Both the position numbers and the translations under genes were made by a program. A model generated the notes under the pieces. It was not told the origin of the DNA and searched no databases. It saw only the letters and a list, made by a program, of their open reading frames with translations. Of a DNA stretch of 64,000 nt, positions 34,037-42,802 are shown in pieces (positions within the stretch are counted from its first letter, which is position 1; every line of letters begins with the position of its first letter). This stretch comes from CAYQLY01 sp964418605. GTDB lineage: Bacteria; Bacteroidota; Bacteroidia; Cytophagales; Cyclobacteriaceae. The stretch covers positions 1 through 64,000 of the forward strand of contig CAYQLY010000001.1 in the NCBI GenBank assembly GCA_964418605.1, in the 5' to 3' direction.

Positions 34037-36091
34037 ATGAGAAAAGTATATTTGATGCTAGGGTTTGGTATTGCAACACTAACTTTATGTTGCACCTCAC
34101 ATCATGAACATGCCAATAAAAATTGGGGATTTGATATTTCTGGTATAGATACTACTATAAGGCCTACAGATGATTTTTTTCAGTATGTCAATGGAGAAAA
34201 ATTAAAACGTACGGTTATTCCGGCGAGTGAAACATCGTATGGTGTTTTTTCAGAAATAAATAAAAAAAATCAAGATAAATTACATCTCTTATTAGATGAA
34301 ATAGCTAGTAAACCTCAGCCAGAACATACGAATGCTCAAAAGATAGCCGATTATTATGTAACGGCTATGGACTCAGTAAAGTTGAATAAAGAAGGCTTTC
34401 AGCCTTTGAAAGAAGAGCTGGAAAAAATTTCTTCTATTAAAAATTCAAAAGACCTCGTTCGTGCTGTAGCTCATTTACATCACATTGGAGCCGATCCATG
34501 TTGGGATGCTACTGTGTATTTTGATCAAAAAAATACTAATCGCATGGTATTATATCTTTCACAAAGTGGCTTAGGTATGTTTATGCCAAATGTTTCTGAT
34601 CGTGATTATTATACCCGAACAGATGAAAGGTCTAAAAAAATACAACAAGCCTATCGCGATTTCATCGCACATACATTTCAGTTGTTAGGTGATGATCAAA
34701 AAAGTGCAGAAAAAGCGGCTCTTTTAATTTATGATCTTGAAGTCAAAATGGCTAAAGCATCCATGACTCGATTGGAGTTGCGTAACCAGCAAGCACAATA
34801 TAATAAAATGAGTTTTAATCAATTAGCCAGTAAAGCGCCTGCTATTGATTGGGGTATTTATTTTCAAGAAATAGGGGTCAAAGATTACGCGAAGCAAGAT
34901 ATTATTGTAAGTCAGCCCTTATTTATAAAAATGATGAATGAATTATGGGTAAGAACCTCATTGGATTATTGGAAGCTTTATTTGAGGTGGAATTTGGTAA
35001 AATCATATGCTTCTAATATGAGTGATGATTTTGTTAAGGAGAAATTTAAATACTACGGAGAAACATTATCAGGTTTAAAACAACTAATGCCTCGATGGAA
35101 AAGATGTTTAACTCAAATTAATGATCAGATGGGTGAAGCTTTAGGAGAGGTATATGTAAAAAAGTACTTCCAAGAAGAAGCTAAACAAAAGATCAATCTC
35201 ATGGTTGATAATTTGACTGCTGTTTTCGAAGAGCGATTGAATAACTTGGAATGGATGAGTGATTTGACTAAACAACAAGCGATTAGTAAATTAAAAGCCA
35301 TTACTCGAAAGTTAGCTTATCCGGATAAGTGGGAGGATTATTCTGCACTTGTAATTAAGCGTGACTCTTATGTTCAAAATAAAATGCGTATTGAAAAATT
35401 TAATTTTGAAAAAACAATGAGTAAGCTAGGCAAGCCAGCTGATAAAACCATTTGGCAGATGCCTCCGCAGATGGTGAATGCCTATTATGAACCTTTAATG
35501 AATGAAATTGTATTCCCAGCTGGTATTCTTCAATCCCCGTTATTTGATCCTCAAGCTGATGATGCTGTGAATTATGGAGCTATTGGTGGTGTGATTGGTC
35601 ATGAAATTGTACACGCTTTTGATGATGAGGGCAGTCAATATGATAAAGAAGGGAATTTGAAAAATTGGTGGACTCAGGAAGATAGAACAAAGTTTGAAGA
35701 ACGCACAAAAGTACTTGTCGACCATTATAATCAATTTGTGGCGATTGATACGTTTCATGTTAATGGCAAATTAACATTGGGAGAAAATATTGCTGATTTA
35801 GGTGGTTTGACTGTTGCTTATTATGCTTTTAAAAAGTCACAGAAAAACAAAACATCTGAAAAAATAGATGGATTTACACCTGAGCAGCGTTTCTTTTTAG
35901 GGTGGGCTCAAGGATGGTGTGCTAAGTATAGAGATGAGTTTCTGAAATTAGCATTGTCAGATGTGCATGCTCCTGGTAAAGCACGTGTCAATGTCTTACT
36001 ATCAAATATGCCTGAGTTTTATGATGCTTTTGGTGTCAAGCCGGGTGATAAAATGTATCGGGATGAAAAAAATCGTGCCAAGATTTGGTAA
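34037..36091 (+). CDS. M13 family zinc metallopeptidase lipoprotein, copy 2
   Basis: 684 residues. The N-terminus MRKVYLMLGFGIATLTLCC is a lipoprotein signal. Catalytic residues are intact: HEIVH at 35600-35614 and ENIADLGG, with NAYYEPLMNEIVFPAGI before them. Same role as copy 1: an extracytoplasmic endopeptidase of the neprilysin/PepO family. Its last 84 bases match those of copy 3 with only four differences, whereas the rest of the genes are much less alike, which suggests gene conversion. Own promoter and a terminator after it. Confidence 0.93.
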   Translation: MRKVYLMLGFGIATLTLCCTSHHEHANKNWGFDISGIDTTIRPTDDFFQYVNGEKLKRTVIPASETSYGVFSEINKKNQDKLHLLLDEIASKPQPEHTNAQKIADYYVTAMDSVKLNKEGFQPLKEELEKISSIKNSKDLVRAVAHLHHIGADPCWDATVYFDQKNTNRMVLYLSQSGLGMFMPNVSDRDYYTRTDERSKKIQQAYRDFIAHTFQLLGDDQKSAEKAALLIYDLEVKMAKASMTRLELRNQQAQYNKMSFNQLASKAPAIDWGIYFQEIGVKDYAKQDIIVSQPLFIKMMNELWVRTSLDYWKLYLRWNLVKSYASNMSDDFVKEKFKYYGETLSGLKQLMPRWKRCLTQINDQMGEALGEVYVKKYFQEEAKQKINLMVDNLTAVFEERLNNLEWMSDLTKQQAISKLKAITRKLAYPDKWEDYSALVIKRDSYVQNKMRIEKFNFEKTMSKLGKPADKTIWQMPPQMVNAYYEPLMNEIVFPAGILQSPLFDPQADDAVNYGAIGGVIGHEIVHAFDDEGSQYDKEGNLKNWWTQEDRTKFEERTKVLVDHYNQFVAIDTFHVNGKLTLGENIADLGGLTVAYYAFKKSQKNKTSEKIDGFTPEQRFFLGWAQGWCAKYRDEFLKLALSDVHAPGKARVNVLLSNMPEFYDAFGVKPGDKMYRDEKNRAKIW

Positions 36092-36112
36092 ATAATCAGT
36101 CATTTATAACAT

Positions 36113-36143
36113 AAAAATCCTCTCATAGATAGAGAGGATTTTT
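36113..36143 (+). terminator. Intrinsic terminator after M13 copy 2
   Basis: AATCCTCTC and GAGAGGATT pair around a seven-base loop, followed by seven Ts. It separates the transcripts of copies 2 and 3. Confidence 0.85.
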
Positions 36144-36182
36144 TTATTTTTATAATCTATAAAAACAATAATCTGAAACGAT

Positions 36183-38213
36183 ATGAGAATAGTTAATGTA
36201 ATAGCAAGTATAAGTTTGATTAGTATAGTAATCAGTTGTCGGAATCAACAAGAAGATGTGCGAGGGGTGGTATTAACACATATGGATACTACTGTAAAAC
36301 CAACGGATGATTTTTTTAATTATGCCAATGGTGGTTGGTTGAAGACAGCTCAAATTCCTCCTACAGAAGATGGATGGGGGACCTTAGATGAGTTAGGTTT
36401 AAAAAATCTTGAGAATCAACATCTGATCTTGCAAGAAATCGTGGCTAAAACAAATCAGCCTAACTCTATAGAGCAAAAAGTAGCTGATTTGTATCGATTG
36501 GGTATGGATTCAGTTAAGCTCAATCAGGAGGGGATAAAACCATTGCAACCGGTATTACAACGTATAGCTTCTATTCAAGATGTAAAAACATTGATAGCTG
36601 TTGTAGCCTACTTACATCGCATAGGATGTAATCCATTATGGGGATCTGCTGTAGGTCAGGATATTAAAAACAGTAATCAGTATACATTCTATATAGCACA
36701 AAGTGGGTTAGGAATGCCTGATCGTGATTATTATACAAAAACAGATTCAGCTTCTCAAAAAATTCAACAAGCCTATCAGAACCATCTTCAAAAAATGCTC
36801 CTATTTTTAGGAGATGATACTCTCAAAGCGAAGAAAAATGCAGAATATATCTACGCTATTGAAAAAAAATTGGCCGCTGCCTCCATGACGCGAGTAGAAC
36901 GACGTAATCAAGAAGCATTGTATAATAAAATGACTATTCAACAACTTTCAATAGCAGCGCCTGTAGTTGATTGGGATAAGTACTTATCTATTGTCGGTGT
37001 TCCTCAAGTTAAGGAAGTTATTGTGATGCAACCGCTTTTTATTAAAGAAGCCAACCGATTACTTCAATCTGTGCCTATTGAACAATGGAAAGTGTATTTG
37101 CGTTGGACAGTTATAAATGCAGCCTCATATATGCTTAGTGATGAAATCATGCAACAAGATTTTGAATTTTATGATAAAGCCCTAGCAGGTAAAAAAGAAA
37201 TGCCGGCTCGTTGGAGACGATGTTTAAGAGTTATAAATGAAAATATAGGAGAGGGTTTAGGTCAGCTGTATGTACAACGGTATTTTAATGTTGAAGCTAA
37301 GCAAAAGATCAATGAACTGGTTGATAATATTACTGCTGCGTTTGAAGAGCGAATAAAACAATTGGACTGGATGAGTGATTCAACTAAAGTACAGGCACTA
37401 GCAAAGTTAAAAACCATAGGTCGAAAGCTCGGCTATCCGGATAAATGGCAGGATTATTCCACACTTGTGGTTAAGACTGATTCTTATATAGAAAATGTAT
37501 GGCGTGCTAATGAATTCGAGCATCAGAAAAATGTAGAAAAATGGGGTAAGCCTATTGATAAAGAAGAATGGCATGCGTTGCCACAAATAGTAAACGCTCA
37601 CTATAGCCAATTATTAAATGAAATTGTATTTCCGGCTGGTATTCTTCAGCCTCCGTGCTTTGATCCTCAAGCAGATGATGCATCAAATTATGGTGCTATT
37701 GGAATGATAATTGGCCATGAATTAACCCATGGATTTGATGATAAAGGATCTAAATTTGATCTTCATGGTAATATGCGAAATTGGTGGGGGCAAGACGATC
37801 GTAAAAAATTTGATGAGAAAACACAAATTTTAGTTGATCAGTATAACCAGTTTGTAGCTATTGATACATTACATGTTAATGGGAAGCAAACATTAGGCGA
37901 AAACATTGCTGATTTCGGTGGTATAACTATTGCCTACCATGCATTTAAGCGTACATTAAAAAATAAAAAAGAAACGGAAAAGATACAAGGCTTTACACCA
38001 GAGCAACGTTTTTTTCTAAGTTATGCTCAGGTATGGTGCCAGAAAAACACAGAAGAGCTTATTAAGCTTTTATTGACCGTTGATGTGCATTCTCCTGTAA
38101 AAGCACGTATCAATATACCTTTATCCAATATGCCTGAGTTTTATGATGCTTTTGGTGTCAAGCCGGGCGACAAAATGTATCGAGATGAAAAAAATCGTGC
38201 TAAGATTTGGTAA
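36183..38213 (+). CDS. M13 family zinc metallopeptidase lipoprotein, copy 3
   Basis: 676 residues. Signal MRIVNVIASISLISIVISC with a lipobox-like end. Active site HELTH at 37716-37730 and ENIADFGG; here Leu of the usual ENIADLGG is Phe. Full M13 length and C-terminal PGDKMYRDEKNRAKIW, identical to copy 2. Extracytoplasmic neprilysin-like endopeptidase. Having three such genes points to peptide use as a food source or to specialised roles among the copies. Confidence 0.93.
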   Translation: MRIVNVIASISLISIVISCRNQQEDVRGVVLTHMDTTVKPTDDFFNYANGGWLKTAQIPPTEDGWGTLDELGLKNLENQHLILQEIVAKTNQPNSIEQKVADLYRLGMDSVKLNQEGIKPLQPVLQRIASIQDVKTLIAVVAYLHRIGCNPLWGSAVGQDIKNSNQYTFYIAQSGLGMPDRDYYTKTDSASQKIQQAYQNHLQKMLLFLGDDTLKAKKNAEYIYAIEKKLAAASMTRVERRNQEALYNKMTIQQLSIAAPVVDWDKYLSIVGVPQVKEVIVMQPLFIKEANRLLQSVPIEQWKVYLRWTVINAASYMLSDEIMQQDFEFYDKALAGKKEMPARWRRCLRVINENIGEGLGQLYVQRYFNVEAKQKINELVDNITAAFEERIKQLDWMSDSTKVQALAKLKTIGRKLGYPDKWQDYSTLVVKTDSYIENVWRANEFEHQKNVEKWGKPIDKEEWHALPQIVNAHYSQLLNEIVFPAGILQPPCFDPQADDASNYGAIGMIIGHELTHGFDDKGSKFDLHGNMRNWWGQDDRKKFDEKTQILVDQYNQFVAIDTLHVNGKQTLGENIADFGGITIAYHAFKRTLKNKKETEKIQGFTPEQRFFLSYAQVWCQKNTEELIKLLLTVDVHSPVKARINIPLSNMPEFYDAFGVKPGDKMYRDEKNRAKIW

Positions 38214-38240
38214 TATTTTAATAGTATGAAATTGCTTTAA

Positions 38241-38272
38241 CAATCCTCTTCTTGAAGAGGATTGTTTATTTT
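38241..38272 (+). terminator. Intrinsic terminator after M13 copy 3
   Basis: CAATCCTCTT and AAGAGGATTG form a 10-bp stem with a four-base loop, followed by TTTATTTTT. The tail overlaps the promoter box of ispG. Confidence 0.8.
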
Positions 38273-38274
38273 TG
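38267..38274 (+). promoter_or_regulatory. Bacteroidota-type -7 promoter box for ispG
   Basis: TATTTTTG matches TAnnTTTG and ends only eight bases before the preferred ispG ATG at 38283, so the transcript would be leaderless or nearly so. No -33 TTG is seen at the expected distance. Confidence 0.4.
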
Positions 38275-38282
38275 TACTCCAT

Positions 38283-40280
38283 ATGGATTTACATACGCTG
38301 GCCTATTGCACAAGTTTGATATCTTATTCTCGTCGAAAAACGATAGATGTGCCTATTGGAGATATACCTCTTGGAAGCAACTATCCCATTCGGATACAAT
38401 CCATGACTACGGTAGATACGATGGATACTAAAGGCTCAGTAGCTCAGGCTATTCGTATGATTGAGGCAGGCTGTGAGTATGTTCGTATTACAGCACCAAG
38501 TTTAAAAGAAGCTGAAAATTTAGCTGCTATTAAAAAAGAGCTTCGCCGTCAAGGGTATAATACACCTTTAGTTGCTGATATTCACTTCACCCCCAATGCA
38601 GCAGAGTTAGCTGCACGGATCGTTGAAAAAGTTCGTATCAATCCTGGTAATTATGCTGATAAAAAAAGATTCGAAACCATTGATTATACAGAATCTTCTT
38701 ATCAAGAAGAGCTTGAGCGCATTCGAACTAAGTTTATTCCATTGGTTAAAATATGTAAGGAGTATGGTACAGCCATGCGTATCGGAACAAATCATGGCTC
38801 GCTGTCCGATCGTATTTTAAGTCGCTATGGCGATACCCCTTTGGGTATGGTTGAATCGGCTTTAGAATTTTTACGCATCTGCAATGAGTTGAATTATCAT
38901 CAGATTGTTCTTTCCATGAAAGCCAGTAATACCCAAGTTATGGTACAAGCCTATCGTTTGCTTGTTCATAAATTACAGGAAGAGAAATTCCATCCTTATC
39001 CATTACACTTGGGTGTAACAGAAGCAGGCGAGGCTGAAGATGGAAGAATAAAATCTGCCGTAGGTATTGGTACATTGCTTGAAGATGGATTGGGTGATAC
39101 GATTCGTGTGTCACTTACAGAAGAACCGGAATATGAAATACCGGTAGCTAAACAATTAGCTCTTCGCTATGATGATCGCTTGAACGCCTCTTCTACTCAA
39201 CTCGTTGATTTCTCTACCATTAATTCTTTTGAATATACCCGCCGCAAAACGCATGAGGTTTTTAATATAGGAGGTAATAACGTGCCACGTGTGGTAGTAG
39301 ATTTAAGTAAAATTGATTTACTTGAAATGAAAGATTTTAAGAGCATAGGCTACTTTTATTTACCCGAATTAGATAAATGGGCTATGAATGACACAGGTGC
39401 TGATTATGCTTATTTTGGAGATAAACCTATTCCATTCATGCTTCCAAATGGATTAAAAGCTATACAAGATTGGAATGTTTGGATAAAAAATGAAAACCAA
39501 GATCATGTGTTCCCTTTGATAGAATTAGGTATTTATAATGAACAACAAAATAAATTTTCTTTACATACTAAACTTAATTTTTTAAAAATACAACCTTCGG
39601 ATATAGAAAAAAATAAAACGCAGATTAGGGAGATACTGAAAGCAAATTCTTCTATTGTAGTTTGGTTAGAGACAACCAGCTTGCATGCTATGGCTGACTT
39701 GAGACAGGCTTTTTTTTATTTTATTAAATATGCTATAGAGTGTCCAGTTGTCATTGTACGATCCTATCCAGTGCTATCTGAGGATCAACTGTTGTTATAC
39801 TCTTCTACAGATGTAGGTGGATTATTAATCGATGGATTGGGAGATGGTGTATTGATGTCTACTCAGCTTGCTCCCACACAGTCCAAAGAAAATTTACTTT
39901 ATGTAATTAAAATGTACAATCAGCTTTCATTTGGGATATTACAAGCAGCGCGTACGCGCATGTCAAAGACAGAATATATCTCTTGTCCTTCATGTGGTCG
40001 AACGCTTTTTGATCTTCAAGAAACAACAGCTAAAATTCGTAAGCGCACAGATCATCTCAAAGGAATAAAAATTGGTATTATGGGATGTATTGTCAATGGC
40101 CCTGGTGAAATGGCTGATGCAGATTATGGTTATGTTGGTGTAGGTAAAGGAAAAATCGCATTATACCGTGGGAAAGATGTCGTTAAGAAATTTGTTCCTG
40201 CTGAATATGCTGTTGATGAGTTGATTCAACTGATTAAAGATGACAACCGGTGGATAGAGCCTATTGAGAATATAAATTAA
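38283..40280 (+). CDS. ispG: 4-hydroxy-3-methylbut-2-enyl-diphosphate synthase
   Basis: 665 residues from the ATG at 38283 (MDLHTLAYCT). A start 21 bases earlier would overlap the promoter box. This is the long IspG/GcpE form found in Bacteroidota and plants, with an extra middle domain between the TIM barrel and the iron-sulfur domain. Visible parts are PIRIQSMTTVDTMDT, ADIHFTPNAAELAA and VRINPGNYAD in the barrel, and the cluster ligands in SCPSCGRTLFD and IMGCIVNGPGEMADADYG. It catalyses the second-last step of the MEP isoprenoid pathway. Single-gene unit. Confidence 0.96.
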   Translation: MDLHTLAYCTSLISYSRRKTIDVPIGDIPLGSNYPIRIQSMTTVDTMDTKGSVAQAIRMIEAGCEYVRITAPSLKEAENLAAIKKELRRQGYNTPLVADIHFTPNAAELAARIVEKVRINPGNYADKKRFETIDYTESSYQEELERIRTKFIPLVKICKEYGTAMRIGTNHGSLSDRILSRYGDTPLGMVESALEFLRICNELNYHQIVLSMKASNTQVMVQAYRLLVHKLQEEKFHPYPLHLGVTEAGEAEDGRIKSAVGIGTLLEDGLGDTIRVSLTEEPEYEIPVAKQLALRYDDRLNASSTQLVDFSTINSFEYTRRKTHEVFNIGGNNVPRVVVDLSKIDLLEMKDFKSIGYFYLPELDKWAMNDTGADYAYFGDKPIPFMLPNGLKAIQDWNVWIKNENQDHVFPLIELGIYNEQQNKFSLHTKLNFLKIQPSDIEKNKTQIREILKANSSIVVWLETTSLHAMADLRQAFFYFIKYAIECPVVIVRSYPVLSEDQLLLYSSTDVGGLLIDGLGDGVLMSTQLAPTQSKENLLYVIKMYNQLSFGILQAARTRMSKTEYISCPSCGRTLFDLQETTAKIRKRTDHLKGIKIGIMGCIVNGPGEMADADYGYVGVGKGKIALYRGKDVVKKFVPAEYAVDELIQLIKDDNRWIEPIENIN

Positions 40281-40397
40281 ACCAAACGCATTTTAATTCT
40301 AAGCTATTATAAACGCTGTTTAGTTTTTACAGTGTTTTTTTATGTTTATATCGAATGTATTTATATCTTTCATTATCGTATCCCCTTATAAAAAAGT

Positions 40398-40424
40398 AAA
40401 CCCCCGTTCAAAGATCGGGGGTTT
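40398..40424. other. GC-rich hairpin without a T-run
   Basis: AAACCCCCG (40398-40406) pairs with CGGGGGTTT (40416-40424) around a nine-base loop. The stem is strong in an otherwise AT-rich gap. No T-run follows on the plus strand, so it may be an mRNA 3'-end stabiliser or part of a small RNA rather than a classical terminator. Confidence 0.5.
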
Positions 40425-40505
40425 AGCTACTCAGAGATTTAGTTCAGTTTGTTTACTTAAAAAAGCGTAAAAACCTTACACCAAAGATACTAAAAAAAGT
40501 GATAT

Positions 40506-40534
40506 GTTATACAAGTTTTGTATAACTTTTTTTT
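40506..40534 (+). terminator. Intrinsic terminator downstream of ispG
   Basis: GTTATACAA and TTGTATAAC form a 9-bp stem with a three-base loop, followed by eight Ts. It is oriented for plus-strand transcripts, 226 bases after ispG. Confidence 0.7.
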
Positions 40535-40663
40535 AATTTATTTTTTATTTTTTTTCTAAGTACCTCATTTTCAAATACTTATATTTTTTATTAAAAAACA
40601 ATAATCTCGTTTTTCTATACATAGTGAAGTATTTAAATAATTATATAATATATTTAAAAAATA

Positions 40664-41749
40664 CTATTTTTTAAATTTTAATGTTAAGATTTGTGTAGGA
40701 TGAATGGGGTCATTCGAAAAAACAGCAATAGAGTAGGGTATTTTTGAAGAATGTAAGGGGTGGTAATGATAAGTGACCTGAAGAGTTGTTTCTTGTCCTA
40801 TCCCAAGCATAGATTTTTTTAGACTTGTTTTTAGGCAGGTACAAGATGTTTTTACATTTTTAAAGTGTAATGTTTTTTTTCCTTTATTCTTGATTGGAAA
40901 TGAAATGTTTAAAATAGAATCATGTGGTAGCGATGCAGTATACTCCGTATATAAAAAAGAGGCTCTGGGAATAGAAGAAAGTTCTTTTTTAGTGACTGAC
41001 TCTGGAAGATCTTCAATAAAGGCACTTGTAACTAAAACTATTTTTTTAGTTGCTGTGTCGTTGGTTAATAAAGTAATGGAATCTCTAACCCAACCATAGT
41101 CATTTCTTTTTTTAGCATCATAAAGTAACTTAATGCTATATTTTTGGTTTGGTGTAATGATAAGAGATGATGATGGAAAAACAAGTTGTATATAGGCGGG
41201 AAGTTTCAGCTGTGTGATTTTTATGATATTTTTACTTTCATTGAATAAATCAAATCGTTTGCTTGTTGGTTCATGTGTGAAAATATGATTTAATGCAATC
41301 TCTGTCGTTTTTAATCTTAATGCTCCTATTTTTTCTGGGAATAAGGCTTCAATAGAAGGTGCACTTCGCTGTACAATACCCTTGAGTGTTAAAATGACAT
41401 AGCTTTTTGGATTAGTATTAAATGTGACGGTTAATGTTTTTTCAATTATTCCCGGTCGGTTAAAAGGATTAAACTCTGCTTTCACAAATCCTTTTTTTCG
41501 CGGCGCAATGGATTCTTTTGTCCATTCAGATAAGGTGCATCCACAAGAAGGCTCTACATGTGTTATAGTAATTGGTTTTTTACTTGTATTTTCAAAATGA
41601 AAAGTATAGGATACTACACCTCCCTTCTCAGAAATAGTTCCGAAATCATGTGTTGTTTTTTCAAACTCTACGGGTGATTGTGCAAAACTGGTAAAGCAAC
41701 CACTAAGTAAGATTATTATTGAAAAAAATTTTTTCTTTAAGTAATGCAT
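40664..41749 (-). CDS. DUF1573 domain secreted protein
   Basis: 361 residues. Signal peptide FFSIIILLSGCFTSFAQS at the N-terminus. The first DUF1573 repeat reads TTHDFGTISEKGGVVSYTFH followed by PSCGCTLSEW, and a second, diverged repeat near the C-terminus reads LNISFPIKNKGKKTLHF with TSCTCLK, keeping the paired Cys. The fold is an immunoglobulin-like beta sandwich of the ASH/MSP type, common in Bacteroidota envelopes. Function is not known. The first codon is one base from the minus-strand-divergent trpS region, leaving almost no intergenic DNA unless trpS starts at 41802. Confidence 0.85.
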   Translation of the reverse strand: MHYLKKKFFSIIILLSGCFTSFAQSPVEFEKTTHDFGTISEKGGVVSYTFHFENTSKKPITITHVEPSCGCTLSEWTKESIAPRKKGFVKAEFNPFNRPGIIEKTLTVTFNTNPKSYVILTLKGIVQRSAPSIEALFPEKIGALRLKTTEIALNHIFTHEPTSKRFDLFNESKNIIKITQLKLPAYIQLVFPSSSLIITPNQKYSIKLLYDAKKRNDYGWVRDSITLLTNDTATKKIVLVTSAFIEDLPESVTKKELSSIPRASFLYTEYTASLPHDSILNISFPIKNKGKKTLHFKNVKTSCTCLKTSLKKSMLGIGQETTLQVTYHYHPLHSSKIPYSIAVFSNDPIHPTQILTLKFKK

Positions 41750-41801
41750 TGTGTTGTATATTCGTGTAAAAATATTGAATTTACAGCTTCAATCAAATAG
41801 T

Positions 41802-42770
41802 ATGGCACGTATATTAACGGGTATTCAAAGTACAGGTCGTCCTCATTTAGGTAACATCATGGGGGCTATTTTACCGGCTATTCAGCTTTCAAAAAATTCT
41901 GCTAATGAGTCATTGTTTTTTATAGCAGATCTTCATTCCTTAACTACTATTAAAAATGCACAAGAACGTATTGATTATACACGTGCTGTGGCAGCTGCTT
42001 GGCTAGCTTGTGGATTTGATGCGGAACGGCATATATTCTATCGGCAATCACATGTGCCGGAAGTGTGTGAGTTAATGTGGTATTTGAATTGTTTTACGCC
42101 ATATCCAATGTTGGCAAATGCACATTCGTTTAAAGATAAATCGGATAGGTTGGCAGATGTCAATGCTGGTCTTTTTACATATCCTGTGTTGATGGCGGCT
42201 GATATTTTATTGTATGATGCACACTGTGTGCCTGTTGGGAAAGATCAATTGCAACATTTGGAAATTACACGGGATATGGCAAAGAGTTTTAATCATATGT
42301 ACGGCGATACGTTTATTGTTCCTGAAGCGAAGGTAGAGGAGCAAACTATGAGTGTTCCTGGCATTGATGGACAAAAGATGAGTAAATCGTATAAAAATAC
42401 AATTGATATTTTTCTTCCTGAAAAAGAATTGAAAAAGGCAGTGATGTCTATTGTGACAGATACAAAAACAGTGGAAGAACCAAAAGATCCGGATTCGTCA
42501 GTTATATATATGCTATATGCGTTGTTAGCAGATCATAAGCTGACTTTGGATATGAAAGATCATTTTATAAAAGGTGGCTATGGTTATGGTCATGCTAAGA
42601 CAGCATTGTTTGAATTAATTATGGATCGTTTTTCTGATGAACGAAAGGCATTTGATTTATATATGGCTCACCCGAAAGAGTTAGATGAGAAATTACAACA
42701 AGGAGAAAAAAAAGCGAGGTTTATTGCGCAGGAAGTTTTGCATCGCGTACGACATAAGTTAGGATTTTAA
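41802..42770 (+). CDS. trpS: Tryptophanyl-tRNA synthetase
   Basis: 322 residues from the ATG at 41802 (MARILTGIQSTGRPHLGN), the normal start for this family. An upstream frame-open ATG at 41751 would add 17 residues unlike the family. Class I signatures are PHLGN (HIGH-like) near residue 14 and KMSKS in DGQKMSKSYKN. AMIDA-type ADLHSLTT and the tryptophan-binding AADILLYDAHCVPVGKDQ are present. It charges tRNA-Trp in the cytosol. It probably shares a transcript with the CDF gene 32 bases downstream. Confidence 0.96.
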   Translation: MARILTGIQSTGRPHLGNIMGAILPAIQLSKNSANESLFFIADLHSLTTIKNAQERIDYTRAVAAAWLACGFDAERHIFYRQSHVPEVCELMWYLNCFTPYPMLANAHSFKDKSDRLADVNAGLFTYPVLMAADILLYDAHCVPVGKDQLQHLEITRDMAKSFNHMYGDTFIVPEAKVEEQTMSVPGIDGQKMSKSYKNTIDIFLPEKELKKAVMSIVTDTKTVEEPKDPDSSVIYMLYALLADHKLTLDMKDHFIKGGYGYGHAKTALFELIMDRFSDERKAFDLYMAHPKELDEKLQQGEKKARFIAQEVLHRVRHKLGF

Positions 42771-42802
42771 AAAAATCTTTATTAATTATTTTTTTTTAGT
42801 TT

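Larger units (their letters stand above)
40281..40663. other. Intergenic region with two hairpins, no gene
   Basis: AT-rich gap between convergent ispG and the DUF1573 gene. Besides a G/C-rich hairpin (40398-40424) and a terminator-like hairpin (40506-40534), listed separately, I see no gene or RNA. Confidence 0.6.

Noticed and set aside
31889..38213. Tandem M13 genes as an assembly duplication
   Set aside because: The three genes differ throughout their length and have different terminators, so they are real paralogues; only the 3' end of copies 2 and 3 is nearly identical.
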